Shown: positions 1 to 8,682 of the stretch, piece by piece
How the letters are laid out: the number at the start of each line of letters is the position of its first letter
Position numbering within the stretch: position 1 is the stretch's first letter
Assembly: GCF_900108875.1 (NCBI RefSeq)
Contig: NZ_FNYJ01000007.1
Location: 230,535-294,534, forward strand
Source: Pseudomonas sp. NFR16
Lineage (GTDB): Bacteria; Pseudomonadota; Gammaproteobacteria; Pseudomonadales; Pseudomonadaceae
Length of the DNA: 64,000 nucleotides
Direction of reading: 5' to 3'
The notes under the pieces: model-generated
What the model was told of the DNA's origin: nothing
Seen by the model: the letters and a program-made list of their open reading frames with translations, nothing else
The model's database searches: none
Translations under genes and position numbers: made by a program

Positions 1-919
1 CGTTGACAGCTGTTGCGGCCTGCTCGATTTCGTTGTTCTGCTGCGACAATCCGCGGGCGCTCTCGTCGGTGACAGCGTTCAGCTCTTCAGCCGCCGAAGC
101 CAGTTGAGTCGCCGAGCCGGAAATGCGTTGCAGCGTGTCGCGCAGTTTGGACTGCATCTTCAACATGGCCGCCAGCAGACGACCGGCTTCGTCGGTGCCG
201 TCGACCTCAATGGTGCGCGTCAGATCGCCTTCGGCGATTTCTTCAGCTGCATTCAGCGCCGCAGCGATCGGGCGGGTGATGCTGTTGGTCAACAGCCAGG
301 CGAACAGTAACGTCAACGCAGTAGCAATGATCAGCAGCGTGACGACCATGGTGAAGGCGGTGGAGTACTGCTGCGATGCCAGGGTGTTGGTATTGTTGAG
401 CTGCTGCGTGTTGATTTCGATCAGTTTGCCCAGCACCACGTTCATCTGATCCGAGTTGGTCTGCAAATCGGCACTCAGCAGCGCCGTCAACTCGTCAAGC
501 TTGTTGGCGCTGCTCAGCGACTTCATGCGCTCTTCAAGCTGGCGATAGTCGTTAAGCAGTTTGACGTACTGATCGTAAGTCGCCTGCTCGTCGGGAGCGG
601 AAATGAGTTTGATGTAGACCGCGCGCGCTTCGTCGATCTGACGGTTGCGCATTGCCAGCAATTCGATGGTTTTCTGCTGGGTGTCAGCGTCGCGATTGAG
701 CATCAGGCGGTACGACAGCACGCGCAGGCGAATGCTGCCTTCGGTCAGCCTGTCGAGCGCCTTGATGCTCGGCATGCTGTTGGTGGCCATGACTTCGGTC
801 GCGTCGTTGATCTTGCTCATTTGCATCAGGGCGAAGACACCCAGAATGATCATCAACACGCCGATGATGGAGAAGCCGAGAAACGCGCGGGGCGCGATAT
901 TCATATTACGTAGGGACAT
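1..919 (-). CDS. Methyl-accepting chemotaxis protein (N-terminal part; continues off the left edge)
   Basis: Inner-membrane chemoreceptor that would pass ligand signals to CheA/CheW. The visible 306 residues show an N-terminal membrane segment (residues about 10-32), a helical four-helix-bundle periplasmic sensor of about 160 residues, a second membrane segment rich in L, T and A (about 190-212), a HAMP linker (TRPIAAALNAAEEIAEGDLTRTIE) and the start of the coiled-coil signalling domain. The conserved signalling tip lies outside the window. The start at 919 has an AGGAA ribosome site five bases upstream, and a sigma-28 type promoter lies about 65 bases further up. The ligand cannot be read from the sequence. 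Confidence 0.9.
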   Translation of the reverse strand, partial: MSLRNMNIAPRAFLGFSIIGVLMIILGVFALMQMSKINDATEVMATNSMPSIKALDRLTEGSIRLRVLSYRLMLNRDADTQQKTIELLAMRNRQIDEARAVYIKLISAPDEQATYDQYVKLLNDYRQLEERMKSLSSANKLDELTALLSADLQTNSDQMNVVLGKLIEINTQQLNNTNTLASQQYSTAFTMVVTLLIIATALTLLFAWLLTNSITRPIAAALNAAEEIAEGDLTRTIEVDGTDEAGRLLAAMLKMQSKLRDTLQRISGSATQLASAAEELNAVTDESARGLSQQNNEIEQAATAVN

Positions 920-983
920 TACGGTTCCTGGTAAAGCCGCGTTCCGTGCGAGGCGAGGGGGATAAATGACGTGGATGCACGGC

Positions 984-1010
984 TTATCGGTCGGACCGTC
1001 GGAGACTTGA
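984..1010 (-). promoter_or_regulatory. Sigma-28 (FliA) type promoter for the chemoreceptor
   Basis: Read on the minus strand, TCAAGTCT (1010-1003) is followed by 11 bases and ACCGATAA (991-984). The FliA consensus is TAAAGTTT-N11-GCCGATAA, so the match is 6/8 and 7/8 with exact spacing. It sits about 65 bases upstream of the chemoreceptor start, as expected for a motility-regulon gene. The rest of the 920-1240 gap holds no credible gene. Confidence 0.7.
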
Positions 1011-1240
1011 ACCCTTTGGTCCATTACTGTGCGCTTATGTCGCAGCCAGGCCAATCTGACGAACAGCAGGAACAAGATGAGCAAAACGCAGTCAATCAGG
1101 GCCCTGATGCGTTTGCGGGATTGAAGCGAAACAAGTGCTTTTTTGGTCGGTGTTGCGGCGTAAATGCCCTGATTTCACTGGTAGCTGAAGTGACTTTTCT
1201 TTATCGTACGCGCCCTTTGAAATTTGCCTGAGAAATCAAA

Positions 1241-1474
1241 ATGTTGGAAGCATCCCTAAGCCAGTTGGAAAAGCTCGTCGGTGACCTGGTACAGCAGAAT
1301 CACGACCTGCAGAACACGAACGCGCAGCTTGCCGAAGCGTTGAAACAGGCCAGGGATGACAACGACAGCCTGCAACTGAGTCTGCTGGAGCAGGAAGAGA
1401 AGCAGGGCGCCACGGCAGCCCGTATTCAGGCGCTGGTTGATCGTGCGACCAGCGTCAGCGCGGTCAACGCATGA
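1241..1474 (+). CDS. TIGR02449/ZapB-like small coiled-coil protein
   Basis: A 77-residue, almost entirely helical heptad protein (LSQLEKLVGDLVQQNHDLQNTN pattern) without membrane segments, like the TIGR02449 family of ZapB-like proteins that accompany zapA in Pseudomonas. Its stop overlaps the start of the ZapA-like gene (ATGA at 1471-1474), so the two are translationally coupled. The ribosome site upstream of 1241 is weak (GAGAA). Expected role: cytosolic partner of the divisome/Z-ring. The family call rests on size, coiled coil and neighbour. Confidence 0.7.
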   Translation: MLEASLSQLEKLVGDLVQQNHDLQNTNAQLAEALKQARDDNDSLQLSLLEQEEKQGATAARIQALVDRATSVSAVNA

Positions 1475-1773
1475 TCCTGGACAGCGACACCACCAAGGTC
1501 ATCTCCATCCTCGGCAACGACTACACGATCAAAGCGCCAGAAGGCCAGGAACAGGCCTTGATGGACGCGGTGACGATGCTCAAGTCGGCGCTGTCGGAAA
1601 CCAAGCGCAGCTACCCGACCCTGATCGGTGATCGCCTGTTGGTGTTGGCCGCACTGAACCTGTGTTCCAAGCAGGTCGAACTGCAGCGCCAACACGCCGA
1701 AGAGCTGAGCCGGTATGAAGAGCAGGTCAGTGCGACGGTCGAGGTAATCGAGAAGACCATCGCGCAAGGGTGA
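1471..1773 (+). CDS. ZapA-like cell division protein
   Basis: 100 residues. The N-terminal beta segment (KVISILGNDYTIKAPEGQEQALMDA), the GDRLLVLAALNL helix and a C-terminal coiled coil match the ZapA fold, in which dimers or tetramers bundle FtsZ filaments. The N-terminal half diverges from the ZapA I recall next to the 6S RNA gene of Pseudomonas, and here no 6S RNA or formyl-THF cyclo-ligase follows. It may therefore be a second paralogue rather than the main ZapA. The gene is followed by a REP element and a convergent ltaE. Confidence 0.75.
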   Translation: MILDSDTTKVISILGNDYTIKAPEGQEQALMDAVTMLKSALSETKRSYPTLIGDRLLVLAALNLCSKQVELQRQHAEELSRYEEQVSATVEVIEKTIAQG

Positions 1774-1795
1774 TGTCTCAGGCGCTCTGCGAACG

Positions 1796-1880
1796 GTAGG
1801 AGCGCGCTTACCCGCGATGGGCACGACGCGATTTCAAATGTACCGCGTCATCGTTCATCGCGGGCAAGCGCGCTCCTGCA
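1796..1880. repeat. REP element (GCGCGCTT-CCCGCGA family)
   Basis: Inverted pair: GTAGGAGCGCGCTTACCCGC at the left and its near-complement GCGGGCAAGCGCGCTCCTGC at the right, separated by about 45 bases. It lies between the convergent ZapA-like gene and ltaE, a typical REP location. Confidence 0.8.
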
Positions 1881-1895
1881 ACGGTATCGTCCTGA

Positions 1896-2936
1896 TCAGG
1901 CTCCCATCACCAACCGGATATCCGCTGCGAGCTCGCGCACGCGTGCTTCTTCAGTGTCCCACGAGCACATGAATCGCGCACCGCCGCTGCCAATGAAGGT
2001 GTAAAACCGCCAGCCTCTGGCCGTCAAAGCGGCGATGGCCGGTTGCGAGAGTTGCAGGAACACGCCGTTGGCCTGGACCGGGAACATCAACTCCACACCC
2101 GGAATGTCCTTGACCAGCTCCGCCAGCAATTGCGCGCAGCGGTTGGCGTGCCGCGCGTGCTTGAGCCAGGCGTCGTTTTCCAGCAGCCCGACCCACGGCG
2201 CTGATAAGAAGCGCATTTTCGACGCCAGTTGCCCGGCCTGCTTGCAGCGATAATCGAAGTCTTCCGCCAGTTTGTGGTTGAAGAACAGAATCGCCTCACC
2301 CACCGCCATGCCGTTCTTGGTGCCGCCGAAGCACAAGACGTCGATGCCGGCTTTCCATGTCAACTCGGCAGGCGTGCAGCCCAGATAAGCGCACGCATTG
2401 GCGAAGCGGGCGCCATCCATGTGCAGGTTCAGGCCCAGTTCCTTGCACGTTTCGCTGATGGCTTTCAGCTCCTCGGGCAGGTAGACGCTGCCGACTTCCG
2501 TCGCTTGCGTCAGTGTCACGACGCGAGGCTTGGGATAGTGGATGTCGGCACGTTTGAGGGCGACTTCACGAATGGAGTCGGGCGTCAGCTTGCCGTTCTC
2601 GCTGCGTGCGGTCAGCAGTTTCGAGCCATTGGAGAAGAACTCTGGCGCGCCGCACTCATCGGTTTCGACGTGAGCGGTTTCCGAACAGATGACGCTGTGA
2701 TAACTCTGGCACAGTGACGACAACGCCAGCGAGTTGGCAGCGGTGCCGTTGAAAGCGAAGAAGACTTCGCAGTCGGTCTCGAACAACTGACGGAATTGAT
2801 CGGCCGCGCGCGCTGTCCATTGGTCGTCACCGTAGGCGCGCTGATGACCGTGGTTCGCTTGCTCCATGGCCGCCCAGGCTTCCGGGCAGATTCCCGAATA
2901 GTTGTCGCTGGCAAACTGCTGGCTTTGGTCTGACAT
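1896..2936 (-). CDS. ltaE: Low-specificity L-threonine aldolase
   Basis: PLP enzyme that cleaves L-threonine and L-allo-threonine to glycine and acetaldehyde. It has 346 residues, normal for the family. The fold-type I aminotransferase-like core carries the PLP lysine in DVLCFGGTKNG and the substrate loop LHMDGARFANA. The start MSDQSQQFASDNYSG at 2936 is chosen because SDNYSG is the conserved N-terminus; an upstream in-frame start would add 13 poorly conserved residues. Threonine aldolase and glyA are also neighbours in other pseudomonads, consistent with a glycine/serine metabolic neighbourhood. Confidence 0.93.
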   Translation of the reverse strand: MSDQSQQFASDNYSGICPEAWAAMEQANHGHQRAYGDDQWTARAADQFRQLFETDCEVFFAFNGTAANSLALSSLCQSYHSVICSETAHVETDECGAPEFFSNGSKLLTARSENGKLTPDSIREVALKRADIHYPKPRVVTLTQATEVGSVYLPEELKAISETCKELGLNLHMDGARFANACAYLGCTPAELTWKAGIDVLCFGGTKNGMAVGEAILFFNHKLAEDFDYRCKQAGQLASKMRFLSAPWVGLLENDAWLKHARHANRCAQLLAELVKDIPGVELMFPVQANGVFLQLSQPAIAALTARGWRFYTFIGSGGARFMCSWDTEEARVRELAADIRLVMGA

Positions 2937-3035
2937 GGCCGGTTCCCTGTAATCGAAGGCTGCGACTGTAACCAAGAATCATCGGTTTGGTCATGCATTG
3001 TTGCGTCAGAAAATTCAGTCAGACAGCGAAGTGAG

Positions 3036-3779
3036 ATGAGCGAAACGAACTCGACGATCAGACCGGTGCGTGACCGCGCGCTGGACTTGCTCAAGTGGCT
3101 GGCGATGCTGAGCATGGTGATGGATCACCTGAGGTACGTCGGCTGGCACGTAGACGGGCTGTATGTGCCGGGGCGTCTGGCCTTTCCGTGGTTTTGCCTG
3201 GCAATCGCGGTCAATGTCACGCGCAACGCCGTCCGGGACGTTGCGCCAGCGGCTCGCTGGAAATATCTGGCGTGGCTGGCAGTGTTTTCACTGCTGGCCG
3301 AATTGCCGTACCGGCTCTACATGGCGGACGAGGTCAGCACGCTGAACGTCCTTCCGACTCTGGCGTTGGGCCTTGTGGTCGCGCAGAGCGGGCTGAGTCG
3401 CTCATGGTCGGCGCGCGCGCTGGGTATCGCGGCGCTGGGTATCGGCGTCGCGTGTGGTTCGCAACTGATGTTCGGCGCGTACGGCGTGTTGTTGCCCGCG
3501 GCATTTGCGCTAGTGTTGCGACGTTCGTTGTGGCTGGCGATCGTGCCGGGCGTTGTCTGCCTGCTGAGCAACGAATGGCCGAAAATCATCGACGGGATGC
3601 TGTGGGGCGATCCGATTTCAATCGGCGCCTTGATCGCCTGCCTGCTCGCGCCATTGGCCGGACTGGCGCTGTTGCGCTCGCGCCCTGGGTTCACTGTCTG
3701 GCCGATGCGGCGTTGGGCGTATCTGATTTATCCGGGGCATTTTTTGCTCTTGTTCGGTTTGCGCCAGATTTTCGCCTGA
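3036..3779 (+). CDS. TraX-family membrane protein (putative acyltransferase)
   Basis: 247 residues with about eight hydrophobic segments. The N-terminus RALDLLKWLAMLSMVMDHLRYVG is the TraX-family signature, related to the F-pilin N-acetylase TraX and to acyltransferase-3 membrane proteins. The chromosomal substrate is unknown; nothing nearby is a pilin. Divergent from ltaE with a 99-base gap. The stop is followed by a REP pair before alaC. Confidence 0.8.
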   Translation: MSETNSTIRPVRDRALDLLKWLAMLSMVMDHLRYVGWHVDGLYVPGRLAFPWFCLAIAVNVTRNAVRDVAPAARWKYLAWLAVFSLLAELPYRLYMADEVSTLNVLPTLALGLVVAQSGLSRSWSARALGIAALGIGVACGSQLMFGAYGVLLPAAFALVLRRSLWLAIVPGVVCLLSNEWPKIIDGMLWGDPISIGALIACLLAPLAGLALLRSRPGFTVWPMRRWAYLIYPGHFLLLFGLRQIFA

Positions 3780-3790
3780 GGCACGACCAC

Positions 3791-3878
3791 TGCAGGAGCG
3801 CGCTTGCTGGCGAATGCGGTGTGTCAGTCACTGTTGATTATTTGATCCTGCGCATCGCGGGCAAGCGCGCTCGTACAG
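3791..3878. repeat. REP element
   Basis: TGCAGGAGCGCGCTTGCTGG at the left pairs with CGCGGGCAAGCGCGCTCGTA at the right. Same family as the element at 1796, between the TraX-like gene and alaC. Confidence 0.75.
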
Positions 3879-4024
3879 GTCGGGCAGCGATTCACCGTTT
3901 GTTGCAGGGCGCCGAAATCCCTGTAGACAAACCGCCATCAGCGCATTTATCTTCCGCACCAGGCCACCGCAGTGGCCAGCGTCGCTCGGACGGTTCCGGG
4001 CGCTTACGTCTTCTAGAGGCCTCC

Positions 4025-5242
4025 ATGGCAGACCAAGGTTCGCCGCGCCGCTTTGCGCGCATCGATCGACTCCCTCCTTACGTGTTCAATATCACCGCCG
4101 AGCTGAAAATGGCCGCTCGACGTCGTGGTGAGGACATCATCGACCTGAGCATGGGCAACCCCGATGGGGCAACGCCGCCGCACATCGTCGAAAAACTGGT
4201 CACCGTCGCCCAACGTGAAGACACTCACGGCTACTCGACTTCGCGTGGCATTCCGCGTCTGCGTCGGGCGATCTCCAGCTGGTACAAAACGCGTTACCAG
4301 GTCGACATCGACCCGGAATCCGAAGCCATCGTCACCATCGGTTCCAAGGAAGGCCTGGCGCATCTGATGCTCGCCACGCTGGATCAGGGCGATACGGTGC
4401 TGGTGCCCAATCCCAGCTACCCGATTCATATCTATGGCGCGGTCATCGCCGGTGCTCAAGTGCGTTCGGTACCGCTGATTCCGGGCGTGGACTTTTTCGC
4501 CGAGCTGGAAAAGGCCATTCGTGGCTCAATCCCCAAGCCGAAGATGATGATTTTAGGCTTCCCGTCCAATCCGACCGCGCAGTGCGTGGAGCTGGATTTC
4601 TTCGAGCGCGTGGTGGCGCTGGCCAAGCAGTACGACGTGCTGGTGGTGCACGATCTGGCCTACGCCGACATCGTCTACGACGGCTGGAAAGCTCCGTCGA
4701 TCATGCAGGTGCCAGGCGCCAAGGACATCGCGGTGGAATTTTTCACCCTGTCCAAGAGCTACAACATGGCGGGCTGGCGCATCGGTTTCATGGTCGGTAA
4801 TCCCGAGCTGGTCAACGCCTTGGCGCGGATCAAGAGCTACCACGACTACGGCACCTTCACCCCGCTGCAAGTGGCTGCTATCGCTGCGCTGGAAGGCGAC
4901 CAGCAATGCGTGCTGGACATCGCCGAGCACTATCGCCAGCGCCGCAACGTGCTGGTGAAAGGCCTGCATGAGCTGGGCTGGATGGTCGAGAACCCGAAAG
5001 CGTCGATGTACGTCTGGGCCAAGATTCCCGAGGCGTACGCCCACCTGGGTTCGCTGGAATTCGCCAAGAAGATGCTGCTCGAGGCCAAGGTCTGCGTGTC
5101 GCCGGGCGTCGGTTTTGGCGAGTACGGCGACGATCACGTACGTTTCGCGCTGATCGAAAACCAGGACCGCATTCGCCAGGCGGTGCGTGGGATTCGCGGG
5201 ATGTTTAGAGCCGACGGGCTGCTGCCTGCCAGAACCGTCTGA
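4025..5242 (+). CDS. alaC: Alanine aminotransferase (AlaC type)
   Basis: 405-residue fold-type I PLP aminotransferase that interconverts pyruvate and alanine with glutamate. Visible landmarks: the glycine-rich phosphate-binding region TIGSKEGLAHLM, GFPSNPTAQ (substrate/PLP-binding Asn), VVHDLAYADI, the catalytic lysine in FTLSKSYNMAGWRIGF, and a C-terminal HVRFALIENQDRIRQA. The frame is open far upstream, but MADQGSPRRFARIDRLPPYVF at 4025 is the conserved N-terminus and follows AGAGGC. A perfect-stem hairpin follows the stop. Confidence 0.93.
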   Translation: MADQGSPRRFARIDRLPPYVFNITAELKMAARRRGEDIIDLSMGNPDGATPPHIVEKLVTVAQREDTHGYSTSRGIPRLRRAISSWYKTRYQVDIDPESEAIVTIGSKEGLAHLMLATLDQGDTVLVPNPSYPIHIYGAVIAGAQVRSVPLIPGVDFFAELEKAIRGSIPKPKMMILGFPSNPTAQCVELDFFERVVALAKQYDVLVVHDLAYADIVYDGWKAPSIMQVPGAKDIAVEFFTLSKSYNMAGWRIGFMVGNPELVNALARIKSYHDYGTFTPLQVAAIAALEGDQQCVLDIAEHYRQRRNVLVKGLHELGWMVENPKASMYVWAKIPEAYAHLGSLEFAKKMLLEAKVCVSPGVGFGEYGDDHVRFALIENQDRIRQAVRGIRGMFRADGLLPARTV

Positions 5243-5251
5243 TTGAATTTG

Positions 5252-5283
5252 AAACTCTCCCTCTGCCCTGGCAGGGGAGAGTT
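5252..5283. repeat. Hairpin repeat after alaC
   Basis: AACTCTCCC and GGGGAGAGTT form a stem around a GCC/GGC inner pair. There is no T-run, so it is more likely a dispersed palindromic repeat than a strong intrinsic terminator. Confidence 0.5.
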
Positions 5284-5349
5284 CGCAAATTGCGACGTGC
5301 CATTTCGCGATTGTCTATATCTGAACCTCCGACGGTCACGGCTGCTGTT

Positions 5350-5763
5350 TCAGACTTTGGTCACGGTTAGGGTAATAATAGCGTCATCAGTACTGACTCT
5401 AAACGATATTTCTCTTGCGATGACTTTATATTCTTCTCCGCCAGGGTATTGAATCGTCTCATTTTTGTGAGCACTGAAGTAAACAAGCTGTCTGGCATTG
5501 GGTGGCAGGGAATTTTTGCCGACAGACTTCGTACTTGAAGTACGTTTTTCAACCCCGCGCTCAATCTCGTAACCAATACCTGAGGTTTCAGATGAAGGGT
5601 CATAATGGAAAATGCGGCGGACGACAGTGCCGGTGCCGCCGTCAGAGGGCTCCTCATAAACGTACTGGTCCCCGGGATAGAAATAGTAATAAGCGTCCAT
5701 GATTGGGATAGGTTCGCTAGTCCGTGTTTCATATTCGTTCGCAGTTTGAGAGTCGCTGGTCAT
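5350..5763 (-). CDS. Hypothetical protein, accessory patch
   Basis: 137 residues, not recognised. No signal peptide or membrane segment. The N-terminus is acidic and polar, followed by a tyrosine-rich stretch (DAYYYFYPGDQYVYEE) and a beta-rich C-terminal half ending in alternating I/T/V. The start is convincing: AAGGAGTGACGTC precedes ATG at 5763. GC content is visibly lower than in the flanking alaC and sox genes, suggesting acquisition. About 140 bases upstream lies an inverted repeat also found upstream of the next unknown gene. Confidence 0.7.
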   Translation of the reverse strand: MTSDSQTANEYETRTSEPIPIMDAYYYFYPGDQYVYEEPSDGGTGTVVRRIFHYDPSSETSGIGYEIERGVEKRTSSTKSVGKNSLPPNARQLVYFSAHKNETIQYPGGEEYKVIAREISFRVSTDDAIITLTVTKV

Positions 5764-5903
5764 GACGTCACTCCTTGATTTATGACGGCTTAATTTTCGG
5801 AAGCCATACAGAACTTCGTTTCTCCATCACTCCTGTAAGCAGTGTTGAAAATCTGCTTTTGATGAAGTGCGCTTTAACTCTAAGGCCCTCAGTGAACTTC
5901 GAC

Positions 5904-5921
5904 TACTGTCATAAATGACAG
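5904..5921. promoter_or_regulatory. Inverted repeat TACTGTCA-N4-TGACAG (copy 1)
   Basis: TACTGTCA (5904-5911), TAAA, TGACAG (5916-5921). The same arms with the same 4-base spacer occur at 6848-6866, upstream of the neighbouring unknown gene. Candidate shared operator. The rest of the 5764-6039 gap shows no gene. Confidence 0.45.
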
Positions 5922-6039
5922 GTTTTCGTACCGCTGGTCGGTTTAATCATGTATCGCTTTGCCTTCCAGCCAGAGGGACAGCAACACACCTGGTCTGATT
6001 GCAACATTGCGTGATCGCCCTGAGAGCCTGACCGCCCAG

Positions 6040-6774
6040 TCAGCAGCCAGGGTCGCGACTCGACCCTGGCGCTGCAGGCAGTGCGATATGCCTGATTATC
6101 GGGTTGTAGGGTGGTTGTGATCGGGTTTTGATGCCATACACAATCGACAGCTCATCAGAGCCGTTCTCCACATAATAGTCACCCGGTACTGCACACCGTA
6201 TTGCTTCAATTTCCGACACCGTCGTTGAATAACTTCGCCCTTCTACAGTACGAATGTTGACGGCTACTTTCCGATCGTCAGACACCCTTAAAGTCCGATC
6301 CATGACGATGTCTTCTTCAGTCTGACCCAGATATAACGTCGAACCTTTGGGCAGTGACAGCGCAATATCCGAATCAACGGCATCCGGCGCTGTGACAGTC
6401 GGTATTTCCCAAAGATATATTTCGGCCACCGCCGCTCCCTCTTCATAGGACAGGATTTTGAAGATCAAGGAGTGAAAGGCATTGTTCTGATAGATGATGT
6501 CGTGTGGACCTGCATAGAGCCTGGCGTCGACCGCTGTCACTGTTCCCGATAACGTTTCTTCGGTGTCTTCGAAGTGCACTGTAATATAAGCATCCGAGGT
6601 GGGGAGTTCCTGCACTGTTCTCAGTTTGACGAAACCCTGAATATCCAGATCATGGAACACGCCCTGAGCGAGAAAGAGCAGTGGATCGACAGCGGCTACC
6701 TGAGCAGAGCGGCGAGCGTTCAAAGATCTCCAGCGTTCGGGTGTAAGCACACGAGATTTTGCCACGATATTCAT
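6040..6774 (-). CDS. Hypothetical protein, accessory patch
   Basis: 244 residues, not recognised. No export signal. Composition suggests a soluble, beta-rich protein with repeated short strands (AYITVHFEDTEETLSGTV; KVAVNIRTVEGRSYSTTV) and a PG/PP-containing basic tail. The start at 6774 has a strong ribosome site (AAGGAGTCTGAT-ATG) resembling that of the gene at 5763. Same strand as that gene, 276 bases apart, lower GC than surroundings. Function unknown. Confidence 0.7.
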   Translation of the reverse strand: MNIVAKSRVLTPERWRSLNARRSAQVAAVDPLLFLAQGVFHDLDIQGFVKLRTVQELPTSDAYITVHFEDTEETLSGTVTAVDARLYAGPHDIIYQNNAFHSLIFKILSYEEGAAVAEIYLWEIPTVTAPDAVDSDIALSLPKGSTLYLGQTEEDIVMDRTLRVSDDRKVAVNIRTVEGRSYSTTVSEIEAIRCAVPGDYYVENGSDELSIVYGIKTRSQPPYNPIIRHIALPAAPGSSRDPGC

Positions 6775-6847
6775 ATCAGACTCCTTCCAGGATTGATGTG
6801 TACGCGGTCCTTCAGTGCTGAAAGTATCACCAAGGTGTTTGCGCGAA

Positions 6848-6866
6848 TACTGTCAGTTTTGACAGT
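6848..6866. promoter_or_regulatory. Inverted repeat TACTGTCA-N4-TGACAGT (copy 2)
   Basis: TACTGTCA (6848-6855), GTTT, TGACAGT (6860-6866), 74 bases upstream of the start at 6774. Arms and spacer length match the copy at 5904-5921, so both unknown genes may answer to one regulator. Confidence 0.45.
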
Positions 6867-7025
6867 GCTCACGTCCTTGGTTGGAAACGTCGATGCAGTG
6901 CCAAAAGGCAATCTCCGGGAGTGAACCAGGCCCGTCGCGCAGGCCGTGCGAGGTATCAGGGCCTATTCAGCGCTGAAGGACTGTTGCCAGCCAGACAGGT
7001 CTGAATGCGACACTGATTCACCAAG

Positions 7026-7055
7026 CATCCCCGGCATTGACCGGGGATTTTTCTG
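7026..7055 (+). terminator. Rho-independent terminator without an assigned gene
   Basis: ATCCCCGG-cattga-CCGGGGAT followed by TTTTTCTG on the plus strand. No plus-strand gene ends just before it: the 6775-7119 region has no convincing protein gene on this strand. It may end a small RNA or be left from a deleted gene. Confidence 0.6.
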
Positions 7056-7119
7056 TGCGCGATCCGCCCTGCCCGGAGGGCGTAGCAGTCCGGCCTGCCG
7101 ACGATTGGCGGCGAAGCAG

Positions 7120-7317
7120 TCACAAAATCAGACAGCGTGATCTCCCTGACACCCCGCGTCGCAGCAGCTTGCCGCCGATTCCCGGCAGATCGCCGACAAG
7201 CCCGACTCCCATGGCGTCGGCCAGAATCAAGGCCGTAACTACGTCGGCCGCACCTGTCTTGAAGTACGGGTTCGAATCCATGTCGTAAACGCGCCTTTGC
7301 GTGGCGTGCGTAGGCAT
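7120..7317 (-). CDS. Possible small hypothetical protein
   Basis: 65 residues with a strong ribosome site (CAGGGAGGCTAG-ATG), divergent from glyA. The central part is hydrophobic and glycine-rich (VVTALILADAMGVGLVGDLPGIGGKLL) and the tail is basic (RRGVSGRSR). No family recognised. It could be a real small protein, or a chance frame behind a fortuitous Shine-Dalgarno, since GC-rich DNA gives many such frames. Confidence 0.35.
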   Translation of the reverse strand: MPTHATQRRVYDMDSNPYFKTGAADVVTALILADAMGVGLVGDLPGIGGKLLRRGVSGRSRCLIL

Positions 7318-7413
7318 CTAGCCTCCCTGCGTCAGCCCTACCATCGCTTCCAAAGGGCAGTCCACACGCCCTATCGATAATTCAGGCGCCGCGCCGCCGC
7401 TGGGAGAACCGCG

Positions 7414-8667
<1,254 letters not shown>

Positions 8668-8682
8668 GTCAGGAGTAGCACC

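Noticed and set aside
971..1231. 86-codon plus-strand frame upstream of the ZapB-like gene
   Set aside because: It overlaps the sigma-28 promoter, lacks a ribosome site and shows no recognisable sequence.
3095..4024. In-frame upstream extension of alaC through the TraX-like gene
   Set aside because: The TraX-like protein uses another frame with clear membrane segments; alaC has a conserved start at 4025.
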